Source of the DNA: a virus | Virus record (IMG/VR): IMGVR_UViG_3300022200_000019 | Location: 62,001-126,000 of that record | Direction: 5' to 3' (one strand) | Length of the DNA stretch: 64,000 nt | Shown: positions 8,259 through 17,240 of the stretch, one piece after another | Layout of the letters: every line of letters begins with the position of its first letter | Numbering within the stretch: position 1 is the stretch's first letter | Program-made: the position numbers and the translations under genes | The notes under the pieces: generated by a model | What the model was told of the DNA's origin: nothing | Seen by the model: the letters and a program-made list of their open reading frames with translations, nothing else | The model's database searches: none

Positions 8259-8762
8259 ATGAGAATTCACACACTAGACAATACAGCATACAACTTAGAC
8301 ACGCTACCGGAAGAAATTGATGATATGCGTTTTGCTATTCTTGATAATAGCGATCCTAACAATCCCGATTATTTTTACATTCCGTTAATCTTTTTAGAAT
8401 CATTTACAAGTCCGGCACTTGTACTAAAGATCGGTAATAAACAAATTAAGATGCCACTGGATTGGCAGGTGTTGATTGGAGAAGATGACTTAGGAGATTT
8501 AGAATCACTTCCGCTTACTAGTCTAAATGATCGCGACTTTAAGGTGTACCAGTATAATAGTTTAAGTTCATATGCACCTACATTCCTTCCGATTGAAATT
8601 GTAGATGTGTACAATGAAGTAAATTGGTATGCACCTAAATTAAAGAATGGACAATTCCTTGCTGTTCCACTAAGTGATGGTGAGAATCCAGAATGTGTAT
8701 ACTTTATTAAAGACGTATCCCGTAACTGCGAAGTAGTAGATTATAATAAAGCGTGGGGGTAA
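8259..8762 (+). CDS. hypothetical phage protein
   Basis: A 167-residue soluble acidic protein. It has a hydrophobic middle (PLIFLESFTSPALVLKIG) and a C-terminal ECVYFIKDVSRNCE segment. No catalytic motif was recognised. It starts 6 nt after a promoter -10, so it is likely the first gene of a replication-accessory operon running to 12751. It may be a conserved T4-like core hypothetical. Confidence 0.65.
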   Translation: MRIHTLDNTAYNLDTLPEEIDDMRFAILDNSDPNNPDYFYIPLIFLESFTSPALVLKIGNKQIKMPLDWQVLIGEDDLGDLESLPLTSLNDRDFKVYQYNSLSSYAPTFLPIEIVDVYNEVNWYAPKLKNGQFLAVPLSDGENPECVYFIKDVSRNCEVVDYNKAWG

Positions 8763-8763
8763 T

Positions 8764-9201
8764 ATGAAAGACAACAACGTTACTGTAACAATGGTAGATA
8801 TCGAAGACGAAAATGGGAACCCAGTAACTATCACGGTTCCGTATAACTATGACGATTACGATGACTATACCATTAACACAGCAGGGTTAAATTGGGGCAA
8901 CATATCCCTTGGCGATGGTAAAAATATTTCCAATGGTATCCAAGTACACGGTGACAAAGGTACTTGGGACGTGGGAGATAGAATTAGAGAAATTGAACGT
9001 GTGTTAAATATTCCAGAACGTGATTATGACATGGAAGCACAACATCCAGAGCTAAAAGACCTTTATGAAAAACATATGCGTAAGATTGAAAAAGTATTAA
9101 AGAAATTACCAGCAGTGTCCGAATATGAACGCGAAGTAGAAAAGCATCGCATGTGGGATACATTAAAAGGTCCAGACAGGAACATCAATGGCGGCTCCTA
9201 A
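8764..9201 (+). CDS. hypothetical acidic phage protein
   Basis: A 145-residue protein preceded by a GGGGGT ribosome-binding site. The N-terminal half is acidic with a YNYDDYDDYTIN tract. The C-terminal half (residues 75-135) is charged and probably helical (RIREIERVLNIPERD onward), like a protein-interaction coil. It overlaps the gp62-like gene by 14 nt, which suggests translational coupling and possibly a shared complex. Confidence 0.65.
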   Translation: MKDNNVTVTMVDIEDENGNPVTITVPYNYDDYDDYTINTAGLNWGNISLGDGKNISNGIQVHGDKGTWDVGDRIREIERVLNIPERDYDMEAQHPELKDLYEKHMRKIEKVLKKLPAVSEYEREVEKHRMWDTLKGPDRNINGGS

Positions 9202-9631
9202 ACTAGACATTTTTAAAATGCTTGCGGCAATGGATCGCAAGGATTATGATTTTTATGATAATCTAAGTGACGAAGAACGTAAAGGATTCAGTGCCTTTCT
9301 TGCGTTAAAATGGGGAGCCAGTGTAGAAGGTTCACGTGAAATTCAGCACTATTATCTAGCAGCAGCAAATCATTATTGTAACAAACATTGGTTTGAAATT
9401 AGCAGACATCCAAAATTACAATGGTTAGAACTTTGCGCAGCAAGTCCAGGCATCGGTCCACAAAGACATAAGTGGCTTGAAATGCAAAAGAAAGATAAAA
9501 AAGCCAACGAGCACGTTAAAAAGTTGACTAATTTATTTCCTAATGTTAAACTAAACGATATTGAAGTATTGTCTAAACTTGTTACTAAACGCGAAGTAGA
9601 TGACTACATTAAGCAGCACGGAACAGACTGA
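9188..9631 (+). CDS. clamp-loader small subunit, gp62-like
   Basis: A 147-residue protein whose pattern (LAAMDRKDYDFYDNLSDEE, then FLALKWGASVEG, NHYCNKHWFEI and HPKLQWLELCAAS) matches the small clamp-loader subunit of T4-like phages. With gp44 it loads the sliding clamp for the replicative polymerase. It is a little shorter than T4 gp62 (187). The large subunit gp44 is not in this window. It overlaps both flanking genes. Confidence 0.72.
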   Translation: MAAPKLDIFKMLAAMDRKDYDFYDNLSDEERKGFSAFLALKWGASVEGSREIQHYYLAAANHYCNKHWFEISRHPKLQWLELCAASPGIGPQRHKWLEMQKKDKKANEHVKKLTNLFPNVKLNDIEVLSKLVTKREVDDYIKQHGTD

Positions 9632-10304
9632 AACATATATCTGCCGATATTGTGAACGCGAGTTTAAACGCGAAAGCAGTCTTGCAGTACATGTCTGCGA
9701 GCAAAAAAAGCGGTTTCAAGAAAAAAACGAGCGTGGCGTGCAAATTGGATATCAAGCATATCTAAAGTTTTTTGAATATACACAAGGCTCAGCAAAGCTA
9801 AAAACATTTGACGATTTTGCTAGTAGTCCATACTATCGAGCGTTTGTTAAATTTGGACGCTATTGTGTATCTATTGGCGCTATTGATGTACCAAAATTTA
9901 TTGAGTATGTAGTTAAAAACAATAAAAAACTAGATCACTGGGCAAAAGATAGTATCTATCAAGAATACCTAATGAATTTGTTAGTAACTGAACGTGCTGA
10001 TCGTGCGCTAGTGCGAGCAATGGAATATAGTATTGCTTGGGGCGAAGAAAACAATGCTAATCCACAAGATGTAATTCGTTTTAATAACCCAAACCGTGTG
10101 TGTCAACTTGTTACAAAAGGTACACTTAGTCCTTGGGTAATATATAATTCATCTAGTGGAATGGACTTCTTGGGTAAACTAAACGAAGAACAACAAAAAA
10201 TTATCTGGGAATACATTTATCCAGAAACCTGGGAACGTATTTTTAGCAAATATATTGCCGATCAAGAATATGTAAAAGAAATGTTACGGCAGGCGGGATG
10301 GTAA
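9600..10304 (+). CDS. zinc-finger protein of the replication region
   Basis: A 234-residue protein with a C2H2-like finger at residues 15-35 (CRYCEREFKRESSLAVHVC, ligands C, C, H, C). A mostly helical domain rich in aromatic residues follows. No nuclease or polymerase motif is visible. It overlaps the gp62-like gene by 32 nt. Nucleic-acid binding in replication or late transcription is inferred from the finger and the neighbours. Confidence 0.7.
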   Translation: MTTLSSTEQTETYICRYCEREFKRESSLAVHVCEQKKRFQEKNERGVQIGYQAYLKFFEYTQGSAKLKTFDDFASSPYYRAFVKFGRYCVSIGAIDVPKFIEYVVKNNKKLDHWAKDSIYQEYLMNLLVTERADRALVRAMEYSIAWGEENNANPQDVIRFNNPNRVCQLVTKGTLSPWVIYNSSSGMDFLGKLNEEQQKIIWEYIYPETWERIFSKYIADQEYVKEMLRQAGW

Positions 10305-11441
10305 GTGAAGATAAATGTAAATGTAGTATCCGCTGATATATCAGTGCAAATAATTGACGCCTTTTATGCATATATACAATCAGGGCTCAATGAGCGCATA
10401 GCAGATTGGGACATTGATATTACGAATACACATAATGATGCAGCAGACGTTAATATTATATGGGCCAACAAAGATACAACCGTTAATATTAATGCAAATT
10501 ATTACGACATCGTAGTTATATCAAACGCAGGAGAACCAGTTACTGTATCGTCGTCTCTTATTCATAATATCTGGCAAAACAACAATGTATTTTTGGTATT
10601 TAATAGCCTACTTACACAAGATCATTCTTTATACAATAAAGTAATACCTTTTCTCGATGCCGCTCAACAATGTCGAGATTACTGGACTAGATATTTCTAT
10701 CCCCATTATCATATAGCTAACAAACTTAAAAAAATTCAGCGCAGTAAAGATTTAATTGCTATTAATGGTTTAAATAGAACAGTTAGACACTATTTTTTTA
10801 AATTGCTCAATGAAAAAACTAATATAAAAATATTAAAAAATATTTCTACTGATATCGTTAACACCAATCATTCTTATTGGGAGACCAAGGAGGATTTTGA
10901 ATTTCGTAATTATTTAGAAGAACAATATTCCAATGTCTTTGAACCAGAACCGGATTACAAGTATTACGATAACGCTAAACATATAGGTATTAATAATAAG
11001 TTTGGCAAAATTAATCCTGGATATGAATTATTACCAGAATATTTTGAATATAGGTGTATAATTTTTCCAGAGTCTTCATGGCAAAATAACGAGCTAGCAT
11101 TGACCGAAAAAGCACTTAAATGTTTTTATGCAGGATCTCTGCCATTTCCTATTGCCGGGGCAAATGTTAATTCATTATATAATAGCTTAGGTTTTGCAAC
11201 GGCGTGGAATTTGTTGCCTAAATATTTGCAATGTTTTGATAGCGAACAAGACCATTTTAAACGGATCGAACAACAAATTAACGCTTTAAAATGGTTTGAA
11301 GATAACGCTATGGTATTTCAAACAGCACAATATACTGAACTAACTAGACAAAATATGATTAATATGCTAACATATTCGCCGATAGAGTTTGGCATTCAAA
11401 AATTAATTAGGATTATTGATGAGCGCAGACGTAGACATTGA
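10305..11441 (+). CDS. putative glycosyltransferase, TEK family member 1
   Basis: A 378-residue protein starting with GTG at 10305, right after the preceding TAA. The C-terminal part has PESSWQNNELALTEKALKCF, then FPIAGANVNSLYNSLGFATAWNL. That pattern is shared with the genes at 17237 and 47305 and resembles the donor-site end of GT10-like or exostosin-like transferases (TEK, then a Gly-rich loop, then GF-T). It is more AT-rich than its neighbours and breaks up the replication genes, so it looks like cargo inserted between core genes. Confidence 0.5.
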   Translation: MKINVNVVSADISVQIIDAFYAYIQSGLNERIADWDIDITNTHNDAADVNIIWANKDTTVNINANYYDIVVISNAGEPVTVSSSLIHNIWQNNNVFLVFNSLLTQDHSLYNKVIPFLDAAQQCRDYWTRYFYPHYHIANKLKKIQRSKDLIAINGLNRTVRHYFFKLLNEKTNIKILKNISTDIVNTNHSYWETKEDFEFRNYLEEQYSNVFEPEPDYKYYDNAKHIGINNKFGKINPGYELLPEYFEYRCIIFPESSWQNNELALTEKALKCFYAGSLPFPIAGANVNSLYNSLGFATAWNLLPKYLQCFDSEQDHFKRIEQQINALKWFEDNAMVFQTAQYTELTRQNMINMLTYSPIEFGIQKLIRIIDERRRRH

Positions 11442-11970
11442 CTTTGGTAACAGAGATGAAGTACTTAAACTTATCAAGCATGTTCCTGCACGACAACAAG
11501 ACCGCAAGCACAACTCTGGTGTATATGTAACACCAATCCCAACTGATCCTGTACATAATTGCGCAAGTATTGATTATAAGAAGGCAGAAGAGTTAGGTTA
11601 TTTCAAAATTGATTTTCTTAATGTTCACGTTTACGAACACATTAAAGATCAAGCACATTATGATCAGTTATTGGGTACAGAACCACCTTGGCACAGATTA
11701 CACGAACGAGAATTTGTAGAAAAGATTATACACATTAATAATTATGCTAATGTGTTGAAGCAATTAGATGTAAACACCATTCCAAGACTGGCAATGTTCC
11801 TAGCGATGATTCGTCCGGGTAAGAAACATTTAATTGGTAAGCCTTGGGCAGAAGTAGCAGAAACTATTTGGGATAAAACAGATGAAGGCTACACGTTCAA
11901 AAAATCGCATGCGGTTAGCTATGCGCATCTTGTAGCCTTACATATGAATAGTATAAATGAGAAATTTTAA
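11419..11970 (+). CDS. mini DNA polymerase III alpha (DnaE)-derived protein
   Basis: A 183-residue protein read from the ATG at 11419. It strings together recognisable DnaE pieces: DVDIDFGNRDEV (cf. the PDIDIDF catalytic-Asp motif), HNSGVYVTPIPTDPV (cf. HAAGVVI), KKAEELGYFKIDFLNV (cf. EGLGLVKMDFLGL), and WDKTDEGYTFKKSHAVSYAHL (cf. FAGYGFNKSHAAAYAL). The bulk of a 1,100-residue polymerase is absent, so it is very unlikely to polymerise DNA alone. Homologues are, I believe, carried by other T4-like marine phages. It could modulate the phage or host replisome. Confidence 0.6.
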   Translation: MSADVDIDFGNRDEVLKLIKHVPARQQDRKHNSGVYVTPIPTDPVHNCASIDYKKAEELGYFKIDFLNVHVYEHIKDQAHYDQLLGTEPPWHRLHEREFVEKIIHINNYANVLKQLDVNTIPRLAMFLAMIRPGKKHLIGKPWAEVAETIWDKTDEGYTFKKSHAVSYAHLVALHMNSINEKF

Positions 11971-12751
11971 CACTATTATTTTATATTTTTTGCCTTATTC
12001 TGGAGGAAATTTCTTAGGTTCATGCTTGCTACTTGACAACGAATGCATGTTACATAATTCAACTTTAATTGAGCTCGATTATACTGGAAAATTAGAATAT
12101 TTAAATAATCAACTTGACTTGGCTCTAGAGTATAGGCATTGGAATGATTTTAATCTAGGAAATGGGCAGCTTGGTATAGATTTTGATAAGTTTCTTAATA
12201 GTAATTTACCAGGCGGATACGCAAAAAACATAGTGCCGGTGTATCCTAAAAAAACTTGCGCGAGTATTCATAATTATGTGGAGTTAATGGTGTGTAAAAC
12301 GTTATATCCACATAACCAAGTTTTATTGTTTACTAATGCGGAAAATATAATTACCTCTCGCAACAAAATATCTTACAAATATCAATATAATACTAAGCTG
12401 TATTCTTATTGGCAAACTATTCGTGATTCTCAATGGCCTGACACTCCTCCGCATACACTTGATGAGTTTGAATTGCTACCAGAGCGTATTCGTACGGAAT
12501 TAATTGAGTGTTTTAATTCCGAAATTTTAAGATATTTAAATTATACCAAAGAGTTTTTAACCGAATGGAACTCGCAACCAGCAGATTTTAAAATTGATGT
12601 TAATTATATGTATTCGTCATTTGAGAATTTTTTTAATGTTTACACAGATGTTTGCAAATACTTGAATCTAGAAATTGCCAACAAAGACGATTTATCACTA
12701 TTATTCAATAAGTGGAAAAAGACCATCACTCAACTCGCCGAACAAGCGTAA
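11957..12751 (+). CDS. sulfotransferase-like P-loop protein
   Basis: A 264-residue AT-rich gene. The start (TIILYFLPYSGGNFLGSCLL) resembles the PAPS-binding P-loop strand of sulfotransferase-like proteins. The rest (VLLFTNAENIITSR near residue 130, then many aromatic residues) fits the 3'-phosphate-binding strand only loosely. It overlaps the mini-DnaE gene by 14 nt and converges with the gene at 13103, overlapping it by 26 nt. Sulfation of a surface glycan is a guess. Confidence 0.42.
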   Translation: MRNFNTIILYFLPYSGGNFLGSCLLLDNECMLHNSTLIELDYTGKLEYLNNQLDLALEYRHWNDFNLGNGQLGIDFDKFLNSNLPGGYAKNIVPVYPKKTCASIHNYVELMVCKTLYPHNQVLLFTNAENIITSRNKISYKYQYNTKLYSYWQTIRDSQWPDTPPHTLDEFELLPERIRTELIECFNSEILRYLNYTKEFLTEWNSQPADFKIDVNYMYSSFENFFNVYTDVCKYLNLEIANKDDLSLLFNKWKKTITQLAEQA

Positions 12752-13103
12752 TTGATTTACGCTTTTTACGATTCTTTGTTAAATCTGACAGACTTGTAAC
12801 TTGTCCTGAAATAACTTCTAAGTTTTTATTATTGAAGGTTTTTAAGTAAGGTTTAAAAATTTCCCAGTCGCTTTTTAAGAAGATGTTAATAGGGATAGTG
12901 TGATTACTTTCCCACCACCAAATCTCACCTAGTTCTAAGAACATTCTTTTTAGTTCTTCTTCAAGTATACTACCAAAATCATACATGGTAGTAACACTAG
13001 CGTCTTGGTTTAGTATGATACCAACGTGCTCATTTTCTGCATACCGAACTATCGACAAGAACGGGTATCTGTCTGTGATTTTATCAAATAGCTCAGTATC
13101 CAT
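12726..13103 (-). CDS. conserved T4-like phage hypothetical protein
   Basis: A 125-residue protein with LGEIWWWESNHTIPINIFL near its centre and a basic C-terminus (NRKKRKSITLVRR). I recall this pattern from a conserved unnamed family of T4-like marine phages. Its start codon overlaps the CATAAATA box that serves the opposite strand. Its 3' end overlaps the convergent sulfotransferase-like gene. The function is unknown. Confidence 0.65.
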   Translation of the reverse strand: MDTELFDKITDRYPFLSIVRYAENEHVGIILNQDASVTTMYDFGSILEEELKRMFLELGEIWWWESNHTIPINIFLKSDWEIFKPYLKTFNNKNLEVISGQVTSLSDLTKNRKKRKSITLVRRVE

Positions 13104-13108
13104 AAATA
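13101..13108 (+). promoter_or_regulatory. late promoter box
   Basis: CATAAATA, 21 nt before the ATG at 13130, feeding the virion-protein genes 13130-14226. Its first three bases are also the complement of the minus-strand start codon at 13103. Confidence 0.5.
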
Positions 13109-13129
13109 GTATATAAAGGCTCCGTGTTT

Positions 13130-13867
13130 ATGTATTCAACTTTAGCATATTTATACCAACAAACCCAGGTGGTGTTGTTATTGGACAACACTGGGGCCTA
13201 TCATAATGTGAGGTGGAATCCTGTGTACAGCAAGAACCTAAAAGCCAGCAAAGGCGTTGATAACGTTATCCTGTTTAGATTTTTAAATCAGGATCAAAAG
13301 CCAGTAGACATTACAGGACTAACATTTACTTGTCGTGTAATGAGTAGAGATGGTACAGAACTACTATTTGCTAGAGATTTAGAAACAGTTAGTGCTACAC
13401 GAGGACAAGCAAAACTTACTATTGTTGAATCAGACTTAGACAATGTACAATCTCAACTAGCAAATTATTCTATCACAGTAGACCGTTCAACACTTACAGA
13501 ACCTGTGTATGTAGACGATAATGCTGGAGCACGTGGCGTACTTTACATCGCTGATAGTGCTATGCCAGAGTTTGTAGCAAGTTCAGAAATAACTCTACCA
13601 AGTTTTACAGCAGGACAAACAAATTACAGTTCTGAATGGCAACCGGAACAGTATTTACAAACAGTACAATACACAAACAGTTCGTTTGTAGGTACTGTAA
13701 CTGTACAGGGATCGCCTACCGGAACAGAATGGTATGACTTGACTTCTGCTACGTTTAGCAGCGCAGACTCAAACACAAAATACATTAATGTAGAAGGCTT
13801 ACACAGCTATATGCGTTTAAAAGTTGATAGTACTAGTGGTACTGTTGGCAGCGTATATGTAAGATAA
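13130..13867 (+). CDS. probable virion structural protein
   Basis: A 245-residue protein. The ATG at 13130 is chosen because AAAGG lies 10 nt upstream; a GTG at 13124 is also possible. Residues 35-150 (NQDQKPVDITGLTFTCRV, then RGQAKLTIVESDL) are like phage baseplate-wedge or tail beta-sandwich proteins. The last 75 residues (a FVGTVTVQGSPTGTEWYDL segment) form a domain repeated in the next gene. A late box lies upstream, so late expression is likely. Confidence 0.6.
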   Translation: MYSTLAYLYQQTQVVLLLDNTGAYHNVRWNPVYSKNLKASKGVDNVILFRFLNQDQKPVDITGLTFTCRVMSRDGTELLFARDLETVSATRGQAKLTIVESDLDNVQSQLANYSITVDRSTLTEPVYVDDNAGARGVLYIADSAMPEFVASSEITLPSFTAGQTNYSSEWQPEQYLQTVQYTNSSFVGTVTVQGSPTGTEWYDLTSATFSSADSNTKYINVEGLHSYMRLKVDSTSGTVGSVYVR

Positions 13868-13870
13868 ATA
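13863..13870 (+). promoter_or_regulatory. late promoter box, leaderless type
   Basis: GATAAATA overlapping the stop of the preceding gene and ending 5 nt before the ATG at 13876. Confidence 0.5.
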
Positions 13871-13875
13871 TTGAT

Positions 13876-14226
13876 ATGGCGCAAATTACTACACAACTTT
13901 TAGTTTCACAACAAACGCATCCAGGCGATAGCTCTGTTCAAACCGTAACTGGTTCTGCTGTTAAAGGCAACGGGTACTATGGACAGACCGACGGGCGTCA
14001 TACTGCGCTATTTTCTGTAACAGGATTTACTGGAACCATTACTATTCAAGGCAGTTTAGTTACGAGCCCAGGTTCTACAGACTGGGCAGACATTACTGTG
14101 TTTTCAGACGGCACAACACAAGAAGCCGGTAATACAGCAGTTAACTTTACCGGTAACTTTGTATGGCTACGTGCTGTAGTTGAATATACAGACGGCACAG
14201 TAAATTCAGTTCGCATTAACTACTAA
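13876..14226 (+). CDS. small structural protein sharing a domain with its neighbour
   Basis: A 116-residue beta-rich protein. FTGTITIQGSLVTSPGSTDWADITVF and the C-terminal DGTVNSVRINY align by eye with the C-terminal domain of the preceding protein, so the two look like a duplicated receptor-binding or decoration domain. It starts 5 nt after a late promoter box. Part of the virion surface is the best guess. Confidence 0.55.
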   Translation: MAQITTQLLVSQQTHPGDSSVQTVTGSAVKGNGYYGQTDGRHTALFSVTGFTGTITIQGSLVTSPGSTDWADITVFSDGTTQEAGNTAVNFTGNFVWLRAVVEYTDGTVNSVRINY

Positions 14227-14239
14227 AATAATTACATAC

Positions 14240-14887
14240 ATGATTCGCAATATTGCCGCGTTTGGCGACAGTTGGATTCATGGTGATGAAATTGTACACC
14301 CAGATCCTAATGCCACCGAAAAAGAAAAACGTTTATACCGAGAAGAAAACTGTACTGTAGGACAGTTAGGAAAACTTCTTGGCGTAACTGTTGAAAATTA
14401 TGGTGTGAGTGGAAATAGCCTACAAGGTACAGTTTGGGAATTTTATCATTGGCTTAATGATGAACATAGACACACAGATGCTTCTCCGCAAGAAACACTA
14501 GTAGTAATAGGTTTAACAGAAGCAAGCCGCAATAGTTGGTGGAATTCGAATAATTTTGTACACAATCATATAATGCACGATCGCCATCCTTGGAATTCGT
14601 TTGTAAAACATCATTATATGTATAACGAAGACGAAACTGTTGAATGTATGCGTTATTGGGAAACCACTGAATTCTTTTATAATTGGTGTAATACAAATGC
14701 GGTTAAATTGTTAATGGTTAATGTATTTCCGCCGCCGTATTTGTCCAATTTAGTCACGAATCCGAGTTGGAATATGCGAGGCGAGGTATCTGGCGATATG
14801 CTTGCTCCGGGCAAACACGCAAATGAATCTGGATCAACACATTTAGCTAAACACTTGCAAATGTATGCAAAATCCATTATAATATAA
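14240..14887 (+). CDS. SGNH-hydrolase-like phage protein (DUF6071-like)
   Basis: A 215-residue protein starting with NIAAFGDSWIHGDE, the block I GDS motif of SGNH/GDSL esterases. YGVSGNSLQG follows (block II-like Gly and Asn), with a final ESGSTHLAKHL that supplies a possible catalytic His. It resembles the phage family I know as DUF6071. An esterase or acetyl-transfer role on glycans is possible. It sits between structural genes and the primase. Confidence 0.6.
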   Translation: MIRNIAAFGDSWIHGDEIVHPDPNATEKEKRLYREENCTVGQLGKLLGVTVENYGVSGNSLQGTVWEFYHWLNDEHRHTDASPQETLVVIGLTEASRNSWWNSNNFVHNHIMHDRHPWNSFVKHHYMYNEDETVECMRYWETTEFFYNWCNTNAVKLLMVNVFPPPYLSNLVTNPSWNMRGEVSGDMLAPGKHANESGSTHLAKHLQMYAKSIII

Positions 14888-14889
14888 CG

Positions 14890-15855
14890 GTGTTAAATGT
14901 ACTATCTTACATCAACGGAAAACGAAAAACCAACAGTTCCGGCTGGACTAGTTTTGATGCTCCGTGTTGCGTGCATAATGGAGAAACTGCCGACCGCAAA
15001 CAGCGCGGTGGCTTCAAATTCTCAAGCGATACAGATTGGAGCTATCACTGTTTCAACTGTGGCTATACTGCTAGTTTTACTCTCGGGTATCCAGTAAGTC
15101 ACAAAGCACACCGACTATTATCATGGATGGGTGTTCCAGATATTGAAATACACCGTTTAACACTCGATAGTTTAAAACACAAAAACATTAAGCAATTAAT
15201 TCGTGAACGACAACAAGAAGAAATACGAATTAGCTTTCCAGAAGTTGAACTACCAAAAACCGCACGACTAATTGACGACAACGACACACCTCTTTTAGAA
15301 TATTTGCGTGATAGAAGTATCGATCCATGGGCATATCCGTACATGACAGATATAGAACAAACACGCCCGGGTATTCTTATACCGTATACATACGATAACA
15401 CAGTTGTCGGTTGGACTACGAGATTTTTAGATGATCGAAAACCAAAATATCTAAACAATTGCTCTGCCGCAGGCTATGTGTTTGGAACAGATTTACAACA
15501 CGACGATTGGCAGATTGCTATTGCTGTTGAAGGCCAGTTTGACGCATTAAGTATAGATGGTGTTGCAATTACAACAAACAGAATTAGCGATACACAAGCA
15601 GCCGTATTAAGACGACTTAATAGAGAAATTGTAGTTGTGCCAGATCAGGATCGTGCAGGATTAGAACTCGTAAACGACGCAGTTAAATATGGCTTTAGTG
15701 TTAGTATCCCAGACTGGGACGCAGATGTAAAGGATGTTAATGACGCAGTAAAGCGTTACGGCAAATTGGCCACATTAATAAGTATTATTGAGAACAAGAA
15801 TTCAAGCAAGATCAAAATTGAGCTAGCACGAAAAGCTCTCGAACGGAAATTATGA
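14890..15855 (+). CDS. DNA primase, gp61-like
   Basis: A 321-residue protein starting with GTG at 14890. The N-terminal zinc-binding region is APCCVHNG near residue 25 and HCFNCGYTA near residue 54, as in CHC2-type primases. The Toprim core is seen as VEGQFDALSIDG near residue 213 and VVPDQDRAGLE near residue 250. It makes the RNA primers for lagging-strand synthesis with the helicase encoded next. Its last 4 nt overlap the helicase ATG, so the pair is translationally coupled. Confidence 0.88.
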   Translation: MLNVLSYINGKRKTNSSGWTSFDAPCCVHNGETADRKQRGGFKFSSDTDWSYHCFNCGYTASFTLGYPVSHKAHRLLSWMGVPDIEIHRLTLDSLKHKNIKQLIRERQQEEIRISFPEVELPKTARLIDDNDTPLLEYLRDRSIDPWAYPYMTDIEQTRPGILIPYTYDNTVVGWTTRFLDDRKPKYLNNCSAAGYVFGTDLQHDDWQIAIAVEGQFDALSIDGVAITTNRISDTQAAVLRRLNREIVVVPDQDRAGLELVNDAVKYGFSVSIPDWDADVKDVNDAVKRYGKLATLISIIENKNSSKIKIELARKALERKL

Positions 15856-17240
15856 AAGAATACACAGTAGACATACAAAAATTATTTCTAGAAATGATGC
15901 TGGCAGATGCACAAAGTTATGTGCGTGTGCAGAACATCTATAACGTAGATAACTTTGACCCAGGTTTACGTGAAGCAGCAACATTCATTAAAGAGCATAG
16001 TGACAAATACAAGACTATGCCAGAACTGGAACAACTTAATGCTGCGGTAGGAGCAAAACTAAAACCAATTCCGCCTGAAATGAAGGATGGACACTATGAT
16101 TGGTTTATGGACGAGTTTGAAAAGTTTACCAAGCGTCAAGAACTTGAGCGTGCTATTCTTAAAAGCGCAGATATGCTTGAAAAAGGTAACTTTGATCCAG
16201 TTGAAAAACTAATCAAAGACGCAGTACAGATTTCCTTACACAAAGACATGGGCACAGATTACTTTGATGATCCACGCACACGTCTAATGAATATTAAGTC
16301 CAATAATGGACAGGTTAGTACAGGCTGGCTTAACTTAGATCGTGCATTATATGGTGGATTTAACAGAGGTGAACTACAGATTTTTGCAGGTGGTTCGGGT
16401 TCGGGTAAATCCTTGTTTATGCAGAATTTAAGTGTAAACTGGGTAACTGCTGGACTCAATGGTGTGTATATTTCGCTAGAACTTTCTGAAGATTTATGCT
16501 CAATGCGTATTGACTCGATGATGACAAATACATCTAGCAAAGAAGTGTTTAAGGACATCGACAACGTCGAAATGAAAGTTAAGATGATGCAGAAGAAATC
16601 CGGTAAATTCCGTATTAAGTATATGCCAGCACAGAGTACAGTAAATGACATTCGCAGTTATATTAAAGAATTACAAATTCAAACTGGTGTTACTGTAGAC
16701 TTTTTGTGTATTGACTACCTGGACTTGTTAATGCCGGTAAGTGCTAAAGTTAGCCCAAGTGACTTGTTCGTTAAGGACAAGTATGTATCAGAAGAAATTC
16801 GTAACTTAGCAAAAGAATTAAATGTTATTATGGTAACTGCATCGCAGCTTAACCGATCTGCGGTAGAAGAAATCGAGTTCGATCACTCACACATTTCAGG
16901 TGGTATTTCAAAGATTAACACAGCAGACAACGTGTTTGGCATTTTTACAAGTAGAGCAATGCGTGAACGTGGACGCTATCAAATACAGTTAATGAAAACA
17001 CGTTCAAGTTCAGGAGTAGGCTCAAAGGTAGACTTGGAGTTTGATATTAATACGTTACGTATTTCAGATTGCGAACAATCTGAAGACAGCGCCATTCCGG
17101 GCACTGGCGGATTTAGTATGAGTAATATTAAGCCTGTTAGCAAAATGTCTAACACAGACGAAACACCTAAAGTGCAAGGCAATGTTGAAAGCGCAATGCT
17201 TAACAACTTGCTAAACAAGATGAAGAGCACTGGACAATGA
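15852..17240 (+). CDS. replicative DNA helicase, gp41-like DnaB family
   Basis: A 462-residue RecA-fold hexameric helicase. Walker A GGSGSGKSLFMQN is near residue 179, Walker B FLCIDYLDLL near residue 284, and motif H4-like ASQLNRSAVE near residue 333. The N-terminal 150 residues match the DnaB/gp41 primase-interacting domain. It unwinds the fork 5' to 3' and partners the primase encoded immediately upstream. Its length is close to T4 gp41 (475). Confidence 0.92.
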   Translation: MKEYTVDIQKLFLEMMLADAQSYVRVQNIYNVDNFDPGLREAATFIKEHSDKYKTMPELEQLNAAVGAKLKPIPPEMKDGHYDWFMDEFEKFTKRQELERAILKSADMLEKGNFDPVEKLIKDAVQISLHKDMGTDYFDDPRTRLMNIKSNNGQVSTGWLNLDRALYGGFNRGELQIFAGGSGSGKSLFMQNLSVNWVTAGLNGVYISLELSEDLCSMRIDSMMTNTSSKEVFKDIDNVEMKVKMMQKKSGKFRIKYMPAQSTVNDIRSYIKELQIQTGVTVDFLCIDYLDLLMPVSAKVSPSDLFVKDKYVSEEIRNLAKELNVIMVTASQLNRSAVEEIEFDHSHISGGISKINTADNVFGIFTSRAMRERGRYQIQLMKTRSSSGVGSKVDLEFDINTLRISDCEQSEDSAIPGTGGFSMSNIKPVSKMSNTDETPKVQGNVESAMLNNLLNKMKSTGQ

